A DNA stretch of 58,971 bases from Deltaproteobacteria bacterium (GCA_013349285.1 DUZU01000018.1:1-58971), one strand, 5' to 3'. Shown: positions 45,648 through 53,493, counted from the stretch's first letter. The notes: a model not told the origin generated them from the sequence alone. Program-made: numbers and translations.

Positions 45648-45893
45648 ATGGACGAGAAAAAAACCAAACTTACGCAAGACATCGAGGACACCATGGCATG
45701 CAGTGCTTTTGGTGAAGCAGGAGAGCCATGCCCAATCAGCAGTGACGAAAAAAAGGATACTCGAAAAGCATCTCAAGGAGAAAAGAAAGTCACGTCTAAC
45801 TCTGTTGAGGGCACCATGGCATGTAGCGCCTTTGCTGAGGCAGGAGAGCCTTGCCCGATTAACAGTGAGAAAGAAACAAATAAAAAAAAATAG
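45648..45893 (+). CDS. Small protein with a duplicated two-cysteine module
   Basis: The 81-residue protein consists of two copies of a module of about 41 residues. The cores are TMACSAFGEAGEPCPIS (residues 15-31) and TMACSAFAEAGEPCPIN (56-72). Each holds two Cys ten residues apart (18 and 28; 59 and 69), between Lys/Glu/Ser-rich spacers. The two copies are also similar at DNA level, so the duplication may be fairly recent. A GGGAGG ribosome site supports ATG 45648. There is no signal peptide or membrane segment. I do not recognise the family. It could bind metal, form disulfides, or be a modified-peptide precursor; none is shown. Confidence 0.7.
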   Translation: MDEKKTKLTQDIEDTMACSAFGEAGEPCPISSDEKKDTRKASQGEKKVTSNSVEGTMACSAFAEAGEPCPINSEKETNKKK

Positions 45894-46029
45894 ATAATTG
45901 AAAAGTTGTCTTCAATTGAATTGGTTGCCATCTAATTCCCTGGAAGCAAAGGATCAATTATGAATCTGGATATTGAAAACGGCTAATTTTTTTTAAGGTG
46001 CTAGCCGAAGCAGCGTTGCAAATTGATCC

Positions 46030-46065
46030 AAAGGGGCTCGGGCTTATGGCCTGTAGGCCCCTTTT
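46030..46065 (+). terminator. Terminator-like hairpin
   Basis: An eight-pair stem (AAAGGGGC with GCCCCTTT) encloses a 19-base loop, followed only by TTTT counting the stem end. It lies about 140 bases after the cysteine-module gene and may end that transcript. Confidence 0.5.
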
Positions 46066-46311
46066 GTGTTCCTGGAACTTCTTCTCCCACGCAAGATATC
46101 AAGTAACTCCTCTTTCCTGAAAAGTTTCTTTTATTTTTGGGGCATCATGTTATTCTTTTTACTCAATCGGCTCCCGAGAAGGGGTGCTGGGCTCGCTGGG
46201 CCATTGGCAAGGAATTGCCCGAGAAGTCGGCGTCATGGTCGTCCATGGTAATGAAAAAATGGGAATCCTGGATGCTGAAAAAAATAATATTTGACGATAA
46301 CGAGTCATTAA

Positions 46312-46357
46312 AACATTAACTGGGAATCTATTGAGTAATTGATACCCAGTTAATGTT
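46312..46357. repeat. Perfect 13-bp inverted repeat
   Basis: Arms AACATTAACTGGG and CCCAGTTAATGTT are separated by 20 bases, about 60 bases upstream of the lipoprotein gene. It could be an operator, a hairpin in the leader, or the trace of an element. No T-tract follows. Confidence 0.6.
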
Positions 46358-46416
46358 ATCTGAGATTAACTTCCCTTATCCAGGCGGTTAAGTCTGGAAT
46401 AAGGAGTCCGCAATCA

Positions 46417-47214
46417 ATGAGATTAAGGTTACTTATATTTGGGCTCATCGCTGTTTTACTTGTTGGTTGCAGTAAGCCAACGGTGGATGCCTCGTCGGAT
46501 GAGACCATGCAAGCCTCAATCGTTAACGTCTGGGAATCTCTTCCGATTGAAAAACGAGATCTATTTGATGATGCTATTGAGTTGCTGGTATACAAACCAA
46601 TTGATTTTAAATCGGCTGATGAAGTTGCCAAGTTTGAGCAGCAAAGGAAGGACTCCGTTCATGGCAAGACCGGGGAGCAGATAATAGCCGCGGCTGCCCA
46701 AATACTTGAACAGCAACGGCAGCAGCAAGAACCTGAATACCGGGAAATTAAAGAACTCGAGGCAAAGCGACAGTTGGTTGTGAGATCGCGCGATCAGTTA
46801 AGAAAGTTTAAGGTGTTGAGATCGCTTTATTATAAAGAGAGGATCGAGTTTAAATTCCTGGGCATACAGCCTGTAATCGAAGTTACTGCGAGAAATGAGA
46901 CATCCCATACCGTTTCAAAAGTATATTTTAAGGGGGTCATCGAAAATCCTGAGCAGGATGTTACCTGGTTTCAAGATAGGTTTACGTGTTCAATCCCGAG
47001 TGGTTTAAAGCCGGGCGAAGAAATTTCTTGGCGTTTGGCCCCCAATAGTTCCTCTGGTTGGGGAATATTTAATGCTCCCCCGGATGTGATTTTTACCGCT
47101 ATTGTGGAGCGGTTGGACGGTGCTGATGGAAAAATTCTTTATTCCAACACGGTATTTGGCAAAAGAGAAGAACAGCGCTTATCTGAATTGAAAAAAAAAT
47201 ACAAGATTAACTGA
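46417..47214 (+). CDS. Predicted lipoprotein
   Basis: This 265-residue protein has a lipoprotein signal peptide (LIAVLLVGC, lipobox Cys18). Residues about 25-85 resemble the small DUF6694-type lipoprotein N-region, then a Gln-rich coiled stretch (EQQRQQQEPEYREIKELEAKRQL) and a C-terminal beta-rich domain follow. It is probably anchored in an envelope membrane. Function is unknown. A weak hairpin at about 47240-47259 follows without a T-tract. Confidence 0.65.
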   Translation: MRLRLLIFGLIAVLLVGCSKPTVDASSDETMQASIVNVWESLPIEKRDLFDDAIELLVYKPIDFKSADEVAKFEQQRKDSVHGKTGEQIIAAAAQILEQQRQQQEPEYREIKELEAKRQLVVRSRDQLRKFKVLRSLYYKERIEFKFLGIQPVIEVTARNETSHTVSKVYFKGVIENPEQDVTWFQDRFTCSIPSGLKPGEEISWRLAPNSSSGWGIFNAPPDVIFTAIVERLDGADGKILYSNTVFGKREEQRLSELKKKYKIN

Positions 47215-47420
47215 AGTCAGTTGATAAATTAAGTCAGGTAACCCGGCTGTGCGGCTGGGTAAGTTCAAAGGTCGGTGCTGATCAATACTGGCCGCGGTGT
47301 CGATCCAATTTTTCAAGTGGTGGGCCGTTGGTTTTCAGTTGGCCTCCTTCCTGCTTGGCTCAGGTGGGGGGCGGTGAATATGCCCTATAATCTGTATTAT
47401 TGACCAAGGTTGATACCTGT

Positions 47421-47819
47421 ATGAAAGCGCTAGGGATTGAGTTCAGCTCCAACAAATTGATCTACCTCTTGGTTGAGAAGCATGCTGGTGGTTTGTCTGT
47501 GCTGGCGAGTGGCAAGCTCGAGCTCGCTGCCACCAGAGACCGAGACGCCATTGTTGCCTTTCAGACAGCATTAATCGCCGTTTACAAGGCAACGGCGCCA
47601 GAGGTGATCGGGATGAAAGCTAAACCGGAGAAAGGGCAGATGAGCGCCGGGGCTGCCGCTCTGAAGATGGAGGCCATCTCCTTGGCGTGCAGCCCATGCC
47701 CGGTACATTTTTTATCAGGCGCTAAAATCAATGGCTGCGAAGCGCCGGAGGAAGGAATGAAAAAATACCAGATTCCGGCCTTGAAATCCGCAATCCTGGC
47801 TTTGGCTCTTGCTTCATGA
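47421..47819 (+). CDS. DUF3010-family protein
   Basis: This 132-residue protein begins MKALGIEFSSNKLIYLLVEK, matching DUF3010, a family with a predicted RNase H-like fold. Later segments (GMKAKPEKGQMSAGAAALKMEA and GMKKYQIPALKSAILALA) are typical. Function is unknown. ATG 47421 was chosen over TTG 47400 because it matches the family's start. Confidence 0.82.
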   Translation: MKALGIEFSSNKLIYLLVEKHAGGLSVLASGKLELAATRDRDAIVAFQTALIAVYKATAPEVIGMKAKPEKGQMSAGAAALKMEAISLACSPCPVHFLSGAKINGCEAPEEGMKKYQIPALKSAILALALAS

Positions 47820-47878
47820 CTAAGCGCCGGAAGATCTTCCCGCCTGAGCAGGATACCCCTTAAACCCAGGAATGCCAG

Positions 47879-48184
47879 ATGACGACCCGGGAAAAAATAC
47901 CTGAAGAAAGAAGTGTGACAATCCGGCAGGAGGTGTTGAGGGTTCTGGAAGATGCCGAACTGACCGTGGGCGAATTATCAAAAATAATAGGCAAATCCGA
48001 GCAAGAATTGTACGACCATTTGGCGCACCTGCGAGGGGCTAAATCCCTGATAATTATTCCGGCCCAATGTCTTGCCTGCGGCTTTATCTTCAGAAATCGG
48101 GAAAAGGTTAAAAAACCAGGGAAGTGCCCGAAATGTAAAGATACTCATATCTCCCAGCCCATGTTTACCGCCGCCAGGCGCTGA
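47879..48184 (+). CDS. Winged-helix and zinc-ribbon transcriptional regulator
   Basis: The 101-residue product has a winged-helix N-terminal half (RQEVLRVLEDAELTVGELSK, EQELYDHLAHL) and a C-terminal zinc ribbon with two CXXC knuckles (CLACGF and CPKCKD). It resembles small ArsR-like DNA-binding proteins with a zinc ribbon. The target is unknown. It lies 59 bases after the DUF3010 gene. Confidence 0.75.
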   Translation: MTTREKIPEERSVTIRQEVLRVLEDAELTVGELSKIIGKSEQELYDHLAHLRGAKSLIIIPAQCLACGFIFRNREKVKKPGKCPKCKDTHISQPMFTAARR

Positions 48185-48368
48185 GTTGCAAAGAAAAGAG
48201 GCAAACGGGTCAACGCTCAACCACTTAACGCCGGTTCTCTGCCAACAGCCAAAAACAATCAAATTTTATTTTCCCCGGTTTGGGGCTCGCAATTAATATT
48301 GCTTTTCCTAAAAAATTGCTTTAATGAGATCGGCTTTTTTTTAGGCAGATAATTGCAATATTTTTGGG

Positions 48369-49556
48369 ATGCTTCATTCCATGGCCAATATCTCTGATTC
48401 CCCTAATCCTCTCCTGCCGTTGACCGACCCGCCCGGCCTGGTCAATCCGTCTCTGGCGACCCCCAGACCTGCGGTGGCATCCGCCAGGATCGACGGCTAT
48501 GATTTTGCCCGAGCCCTTGCCGTAATCGGCATGGTCTTGGTCAACTTCAATTCCATTTTTCGTCTGTCCCAGGAGGATGCTTTGCCCTATAGCCGCCTGG
48601 CCGATGCCCTTTGCGGCCGGGCAGCCGTGCTCTTTGTGATGCTGGCCGGGGTAGGGCTGACCCTGCTCGCCCGCCGCCCCCTTCTTGCCGGGACTGCCGA
48701 GGCCATGGCTCTTTTCCGCCGGCAGATTTTGAAGAGGTGTCTGGTGCTCTTTGTGATGGGCAATATCTTCCGCCTTTTCTGGCACGGGGATATCCTTCAT
48801 TTCTACGCCCTGTTTCTGGGGTTGGGGGTATTTTGCCTGCAACTGCCTAATAAATGGCTCTGGCTGGGGGTGGTCGGGATCTGGCTGACGGCCACCACCA
48901 TTTTTGTGGCCTGCCAGGGGGGGCCGACCTTGCCCGATGGGATGTTATTGCCCGATTTTGTGGTCACCTTCTGCGATGATCTCTTGCTGGGAGGATATTA
49001 TGCCGCCTTTCCCTGGTTTGCCTTTCTGCTGATGGGCGTCTGGTTCGGGCGGCCCGAGGTGATGAACCGGCCGGCAAGCCATGGCCGGATTTTTCTCGTT
49101 TGCCTGGTTATCTTTGTGATTGCCGAGCAGTTGCTCGCCTGGGGGGACGCCCGGTTCTTTATGGCGGATGAAACCGAAATGCCCCTGGCCGTCTTTTTCT
49201 TTAATGATCCCTTTCCCGCTTCGCCGCTGTTCGCGCTTTCCGGTGGGGCCGGGGCCATGATGGTTTTGATCGGCTCCATGTATCTTTCCCGATTGGCCAT
49301 CTGTAACGGCCTGGTCCAAAATCTTAAATACATAGGAAAACTCAGCCTGACGATCTATGTCGGCCATGTTCTGCTCGGCCTCGCCCTGGTCGCCCCCCTG
49401 CAGCAGCGTTTGGCCCCGGGGGATTACTCGGCAGTGGTCACCTGCTTGACCCTGGCCTTGCTGCTGGGCCAAGGTCAGTTCGCCCGTTTCTGGTGCAACC
49501 GCTTTGAGCGAGGTCCCCTTGAATGGCTGTTTCGCAAGCTCTCCGGTACCGGTTGA
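48369..49556 (+). CDS. DUF418-family multi-pass membrane protein
   Basis: This 395-residue protein has about ten transmembrane helices. After a hydrophilic N-terminus rich in Pro, the segment GYDFARALAVIGMVLVNF is typical of DUF418/DUF1624 proteins, which are distantly related to membrane acyltransferases. The C-terminal LSLTIYVGHVLLG segment also fits. The substrate is unknown. The hairpin terminator at 49627 follows. Confidence 0.8.
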   Translation: MLHSMANISDSPNPLLPLTDPPGLVNPSLATPRPAVASARIDGYDFARALAVIGMVLVNFNSIFRLSQEDALPYSRLADALCGRAAVLFVMLAGVGLTLLARRPLLAGTAEAMALFRRQILKRCLVLFVMGNIFRLFWHGDILHFYALFLGLGVFCLQLPNKWLWLGVVGIWLTATTIFVACQGGPTLPDGMLLPDFVVTFCDDLLLGGYYAAFPWFAFLLMGVWFGRPEVMNRPASHGRIFLVCLVIFVIAEQLLAWGDARFFMADETEMPLAVFFFNDPFPASPLFALSGGAGAMMVLIGSMYLSRLAICNGLVQNLKYIGKLSLTIYVGHVLLGLALVAPLQQRLAPGDYSAVVTCLTLALLLGQGQFARFWCNRFERGPLEWLFRKLSGTG

Positions 49557-49626
49557 TGCCTGCCGGCTTAACCGGCATGCTGTTTACTTGCCACTTTTCT
49601 ATATCCAGATAAGATTTTCGGCAAAA

Positions 49627-49667
49627 AAATATCCGGCAACTGAAAGGTTATCAGCTGCCGGATATTT
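49627..49667. terminator. Bidirectional terminator between DUF418 and the peptide genes
   Basis: A 17-bp stem with one mismatch (AAATATCCGGCAACTGA and TCAGCTGCCGGATATTT) and a seven-base loop are flanked by A-runs on the left and T/A-rich sequence on the right. It can serve the DUF418 gene rightwards and the peptide genes leftwards. Confidence 0.75.
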
Positions 49668-49718
49668 GAAAAAACAAAGAAGAAGGCGGGGGGCAATCCA
49701 GAAGTCAGCGGCGGTGAT

Positions 49719-49937
49719 TTAGATGCCGCTGATCGCCTGAAACCAACTGGTAACCAAGGCCAGGGGGCCGCCGGCAACCAAGACCGCGGCCACGAGGCAG
49801 CTTACCGACCAGGCGCCGATCACGCCGATTGTCATGGCCGAAATGCCCACGGCGGTGCCTTGTAAAATGTCGGTGCCGATCCCGTTTATTACTAATACAT
49901 CACTGAGTTGTCTGGTTTTGGTCGTGGTTTTTATCAT
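49719..49937 (-). CDS. Small hydrophobic peptide, copy 1 of a tandem pair
   Basis: This 72-residue peptide has a short polar N-terminus (MIKTTTKTRQLSD) and a long Gly/Ala/Val-rich hydrophobic part. Its C-terminal half (GAWSVSCLVAAVLVAGG, PLALVTSWFQAISGI) aligns closely with the next gene. The conserved points are VSCLV, PLALV and a final GI. GAGGGG precedes ATG 49937, in a leader (GAGGGGCCGACCATGATA) shared with the other copies. No family is recognised. It may form one or two membrane helices. A bacteriocin-like or toxin-like peptide is a possibility without direct evidence. Confidence 0.7.
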   Translation of the reverse strand: MIKTTTKTRQLSDVLVINGIGTDILQGTAVGISAMTIGVIGAWSVSCLVAAVLVAGGPLALVTSWFQAISGI

Positions 49938-50010
49938 GGTCGGCCCCTCGGTATATTTTTTTTGCGGATTAGATGAATTTTTTTCCGAACTAGGTTTTTT
50001 TAGAAAATAC

Positions 50011-50220
50011 TTATATCCCGGCAACTGCGGTGAAAAAACTCTTCACCAAGGCCAGGGGGCCGGCAACGGAGGCGGCGGAGACAAGACAGGAAACAGCCCA
50101 GATGCCGATAACCGCGGAAGCGCCGCCCATGATCGCAACGCCACCCTTGGTGAGTGCATCGATGCCGGCTACGGAGTTAACGATTTCGTTGGTGGTTGTT
50201 TTGGTTGCGGTGGTGTTCAT
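50011..50220 (-). CDS. Small hydrophobic peptide, copy 2 of a tandem pair
   Basis: This 69-residue paralogue is encoded 73 bases upstream of copy 1. A Thr-rich N-terminus (MNTTATKTTTNEI) is followed by DALTKGGVAIMGG, which has a GG that recalls double-glycine leader cleavage sites, and a hydrophobic C-terminus (GIWAVSCLVSAASVAG, PLALVKSFFTAVAGI). ATG 50220 follows GAGGCCAACC, matching the leader of copy 1. I chose these internal starts because upstream extensions differ between copies and have no ribosome site. Confidence 0.7.
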   Translation of the reverse strand: MNTTATKTTTNEIVNSVAGIDALTKGGVAIMGGASAVIGIWAVSCLVSAASVAGPLALVKSFFTAVAGI

Positions 50221-50366
50221 GGTTGGCCTCGTTATGTTTTTGTAAAAGGATTGTTTTGTTGTTTGATCTTCGGTTATTGCCAGAACCGTGCCAAGATATT
50301 TTTTTATAATAAAATCAGCGTGTTGGTTGTTCATGGCGTTGCTTGACGTGTCAGAGTGGCATGGAT

Positions 50367-50385
50367 TTTTGCCAATTTGGCAAAA
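50367..50385. promoter_or_regulatory. Palindrome upstream of the peptide genes
   Basis: TTTTGCCAA, T, TTGGCAAAA is a perfect 9-bp palindrome about 150 bases before the start of copy 2 in a 430-base gap. It may be an operator. A GG/GC pair near it has spacing 11, not the 10 of a sigma-54 promoter. Apart from the terminator at 50587, I see nothing else in this gap. Confidence 0.4.
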
Positions 50386-50586
50386 TATTAGCTGCCTATC
50401 GATAATCTTTAAGCCATCAGCGAGACTAATAATGATAACGCATGAAGATGTATTAGGATCATTGTGGGTTGTTAACCACGAAGTGGACGAAGAGCGGTAA
50501 GCTGTTTATTTTTGAATTTTCTTCGTGAACCTGGCGGGTTTTGACTCATGTTTGAGTTCATGACGGAAAGGTGATGGTAAGCAGCA

Positions 50587-50624
50587 AAAAAAGGCGTCCC
50601 GTTGTTAAACAGGGCGCCTTTTTT
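50587..50624 (-). terminator. Terminator of the exported-protein gene
   Basis: A stem (AAAAAAGGCGTCCC with GGGCGCCTTTTTT, one bulged T) and an 11-base loop have A-runs on one side and T-runs on the other, so it may work in both directions. It lies about 30 bases past the stop of the minus-strand gene at 50653. Confidence 0.85.
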
Positions 50625-50652
50625 GATGTTGTAACAGCTGGGTGAATCTGGA

Positions 50653-51405
50653 TTACATTATCGGGGTGTGTAATACAACCGTGCAGTTGGTATTACCGGT
50701 CCCGGCAAGATCGGAGCTGAAGGGGTCGTCAAGGTCAATGCCGGAAAGGTCAAAGGTAAAAGTCCCGTTCAGGCAAAGGGAGCCCACTTTCCCGGCATTG
50801 GCTCCGTCAACCGCGACAACGGCGGTGCAACCACCCATCCTGACACTCATGCTCATCTCCCCGAGCTGACCGAGTTCCACCGGTCCGAGACCGGAAAAAG
50901 CGCGGCCCTTAAGCAGTAAATCTGCAGTGCCGGGAATCATTTCGGACATATCGCTTATCGGCCGATAGGTGGTGTCGGCCACCACCAGGGTGAAATCATT
51001 AAAGGTCCAATCAATAGTCGGCGGGATGCTTGGCATCGGTCCACCCAGCATCATGCTGTAAACGCCGAAGGCCAGGTTGGCAAATTCCGGGGGAAAGGCT
51101 GCCTGACCATTGATGGTCCCGATTGGATCGGACAAAGCGCAAAGTTCGCCGGTCACCTGATCAAGCTTCATGGTGCTGATAACGCCCTTGAAATTAAAAT
51201 TAAGATTGCCGTTGGCGTCGGGTTGGATATAGCCGTCCGCATTCTTTGCAATGTCACCGGCAATCAACGATTTGATGTTGAGAGAGGTCAAGATGGTGTC
51301 GATGCCGGTCAGCGAAACATCGTTTCCGCCTGCATATACCGGAGAATTAAAAGCGAATGCCGCGACGACCACAATAATAGCCCAAACAATTTTTTTTGTT
51401 CCCAT
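50653..51405 (-). CDS. Exported protein of unknown function beside the peptide genes
   Basis: This 250-residue protein has a signal peptide (KKIVWAIIVVVAAFAFNSPVYA, cut near GGND) and a beta-rich secreted body with a Gly/Ser/Asp-rich C-terminus. Three cysteines (GELCALS, GGCTAVV, SLCLNG) and one near the end (NTNCTVV) could form disulfides. AGGAGG precedes the ATG. No family is recognised. It lies between the intact peptide pair and the decayed third copy, on the same strand. Confidence 0.65.
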   Translation of the reverse strand: MGTKKIVWAIIVVVAAFAFNSPVYAGGNDVSLTGIDTILTSLNIKSLIAGDIAKNADGYIQPDANGNLNFNFKGVISTMKLDQVTGELCALSDPIGTINGQAAFPPEFANLAFGVYSMMLGGPMPSIPPTIDWTFNDFTLVVADTTYRPISDMSEMIPGTADLLLKGRAFSGLGPVELGQLGEMSMSVRMGGCTAVVAVDGANAGKVGSLCLNGTFTFDLSGIDLDDPFSSDLAGTGNTNCTVVLHTPIM

Positions 51406-51679
51406 AAGCAGTTGTGTTCCTCCTAAAAACCAGGTGATCTAATTTTGAATTGCCTTTGCCTGGCCCCCCCAGACACAGTATGGATAAGGGGTAAACCCTT
51501 TTATTAAAAAATCAGGTTCCCACCCTAACCATATGCACCCTAGCAACGACATTGCTCTGATGCAATCATTTTTTTTCAGCGAACTCCCTATAACTATTAG
51601 TTTTTAATGTAAATTGTTTGGCGGCATTAGGCTCCATGCCTTTTTTAGGCAGAGCTGGTTGGATAAGGGCTAAGATCAA

Positions 51680-51742
51680 TTAAGCTAGCAAGGGCTGGCG
51701 GCCACCAGAACCGCGGCCACGAGACAGCTTGTCGGTTATCAC
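51680..51742 (-). pseudogene. Decayed third copy of the hydrophobic peptide gene
   Basis: The plus-strand segment CCGCGGCCACGAGACAGCTT matches copy 1 at 19 of 20 bases. Next to it, TATCACGGTCGGCTCTT matches the start region of copy 1 (TATCATGGTCGGCCCCT). About 125 bases of the gene between these points are missing. The remaining frame from GTG 51742 is shifted and ends after 20 codons. In another frame the family motif SCLVAAVLVA is readable. The rest of the 51406-51754 gap holds nothing that I can identify. Confidence 0.8.
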
Positions 51743-51754
51743 GGTCGGCTCTTC

Positions 51755-52513
51755 TTATTTGATCAGTCGCCGTTCGATGAGGACCTTGGCCAGCCAGACC
51801 GTTATCAGGCTGCTCAGGAGCGGAATGAGGATTTTCAGGAGCAGGGGGCCTTCGAACCGGCCGTAGGTGAGCATCCGGCTGAGATCAACCACCGGCGGCA
51901 GGGGCAGCAGCAAAAAGGCGGATTGCACCGGCGGGGCCAGGGAGTCTAAGGGGAAGAAGATCCCGGAAAAGAGAAAGAGCGGCGTAATGATCAGGGAGAT
52001 GAAGTAGTTGAAAAACTCATAGTTGGTGGCGAGCGCGGTCATGATCAGCCCCAGGGCGGCGAAGAAGATGCCGCTTACCAGCAGCAGGGGGATCAGGCCG
52101 ATGGCCCAGGGTGAGGGCCAGACCCCGAACAGGGGCAGGGCCGCCACCATGATCAGGGCGGAGAACAGCCCCTTGCTCGCCCCCCAGGCGATCTCCCCCA
52201 ACACCAGATCGGTGATGGTGAGCGGGGTCATCAGGATGGCCTCATAGGTTTTCTGCAGGGAGAGCCTGGTGTAAGAGCCGTAGGTGGTTTCAAAGGCGGC
52301 GCTGTACATCACCGACGAGGCGACCAGGCCCGGGGCGATAAACTGCAGGTAACTGAGGCCGTTGATCGATTCGATGTCCCGGCCCATGCCGTAGCCCATG
52401 GCAATGAGAAAGAGAAAGGGCTGGCCGAGGTTGCCGACCAGGGTGGCCATGATATTTTTGCGCCAGACCCGATAGTTGCGGAGCCAGACCTTGGTGAAAC
52501 GAAGTATCTTCAT
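51755..52513 (-). CDS. ABC-2 type transporter permease (NodJ-like)
   Basis: This 252-residue permease has about six transmembrane helices and family segments WRKNIMATLVGNLGQPFLF and SSVMYSAAFETTYG, the latter typical of the NodJ/DrrB group. ATG 52513 overlaps the stop of the ATPase gene by four bases, so the two are coupled. The exported substrate is unknown; family substrates include lipids, glycolipids, drugs and oligosaccharides. Confidence 0.9.
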   Translation of the reverse strand: MKILRFTKVWLRNYRVWRKNIMATLVGNLGQPFLFLIAMGYGMGRDIESINGLSYLQFIAPGLVASSVMYSAAFETTYGSYTRLSLQKTYEAILMTPLTITDLVLGEIAWGASKGLFSALIMVAALPLFGVWPSPWAIGLIPLLLVSGIFFAALGLIMTALATNYEFFNYFISLIITPLFLFSGIFFPLDSLAPPVQSAFLLLPLPPVVDLSRMLTYGRFEGPLLLKILIPLLSSLITVWLAKVLIERRLIK

Positions 52514-53493
52514 GATTCGCGCAGAGACCTGCCGGTTAGTTGAATAAAGAGATCCTCCAGATTGGCCGGCCGCCGCAGCCAGGAGCGGCGGTCGCCGAGC
52601 AGATGCTCCAGCCGGGAGCAGTCTTCCCGGGTGTAGATGTAGAGCTTGTCGCGTAATCGCTCCAGGGAGGCATTGCACTGGCTGAACATCTCGGTCAGCC
52701 GGTCCAGTTCTTGATCAGTGCCGTCCACCTCGAAAACCTCGAGGCCGACCAGATCGGTGATCAGTTGTTCCGGCGCGCCCTGGGCCACGATCCGGCCCCG
52801 GTCCAGGATCAGGACCCGGTTGCTGAGGCGGGCCACCTCGTCCATGTAGTGACTGGTGAGCAGCATGGTGGTGCCCTGGTCCAGCAGGATTGTCAGTCGC
52901 TCCCAGATCAGGTGCCGGGCTTGGGGGTCAAGGCCGACCGTGGGCTCGTCGAGGATCAGCAGTTTCGGCTCGTTGATCAGGGCCCGGGCCAGGAGCAGCC
53001 GGCGGCGCTGGCCGCCGGAGAGATTCTCGATGATCTCCTGCCGCCGGTTTTCCAGGGCGAAAAAGTGGAGCAGTTCCTCGGTTTTTTGCCGGGCCCTGGC
53101 CTTGGGGATGCTGAAGTAATCGGCATAGGTCAGCAGGTTTTCCGCGACACTCAGATCCGGGTCGAGGTTGTCGTCCTGGGCCACCACCCCGATTTTTTCG
53201 ATAACGCGCTGGTAATGGCGGGGCACCTCGTCGCCGAGCAGGCGGATCGTGCCCTCGCTTCTGCGGATCAGCCCCAGCAGGATCTTGATGGTGGTGCTTT
53301 TGCCGGCGCCGTTGGGCCCGAGAAAGCCTACGCATTCGCCGGGCCTGATCCTGAAAGAGATGGAGTCCACCGCACAGCGCTCGCCAAAGTATTTGGCAAG
53401 ATCCTCGACCACCACCACCTCCTCGGGGGACGAGGAGGGCGGGGCCGGTTGGTTGTCGGTGGCCATGGGGCTGTGGTCGGTGGAGGGATTCAT
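52510..53493 (-). CDS. ABC transporter ATPase (NodI/DrrA-like)
   Basis: This 327-residue ATPase has Walker A (GPNGAGKSTTIK), a Q-loop (VVAQDDNLDPDL), the signature LSGGQRRRLLLARAL and Walker B (LLILDEPTVGLD). A C-terminal domain of about 90 residues (EVDGTDQELDRL) is typical of NodI/DrrA exporters. It forms an exporter with the coupled permease. An ATG at 53466 is an alternative start. The 167-base gap upstream holds no clear gene. Confidence 0.93.
   Translation of the reverse strand: MNPSTDHSPMATDNQPAPPSSSPEEVVVVEDLAKYFGERCAVDSISFRIRPGECVGFLGPNGAGKSTTIKILLGLIRRSEGTIRLLGDEVPRHYQRVIEKIGVVAQDDNLDPDLSVAENLLTYADYFSIPKARARQKTEELLHFFALENRRQEIIENLSGGQRRRLLLARALINEPKLLILDEPTVGLDPQARHLIWERLTILLDQGTTMLLTSHYMDEVARLSNRVLILDRGRIVAQGAPEQLITDLVGLEVFEVDGTDQELDRLTEMFSQCNASLERLRDKLYIYTREDCSRLEHLLGDRRSWLRRPANLEDLFIQLTGRSLRES

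Larger units (their letters stand above)
45894..46416. other. Gene-poor stretch with hairpins and possible gene debris
   Basis: About 520 bases contain no convincing gene. There is a terminator-like hairpin at 46030-46065 and an inverted repeat at 46312-46357. A plus-strand frame ending near 46293 has coding-like residues (GHWQGIAREVG, VVHGNEKMGILDAE) but no start or ribosome site, so it may be a decayed gene. Confidence 0.4.

Noticed and set aside
50355..50372. Sigma-54-like TGGCAT and TTGCC near the peptide genes
   Set aside because: GG and GC are eleven bases apart on either strand instead of ten, and the plus-strand orientation points away from the peptide genes.
50288..50500. 70-codon plus-strand frame upstream of the peptide pair
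   Set aside because: It has no ribosome site, mixed composition, and spans the palindrome in a promoter region.
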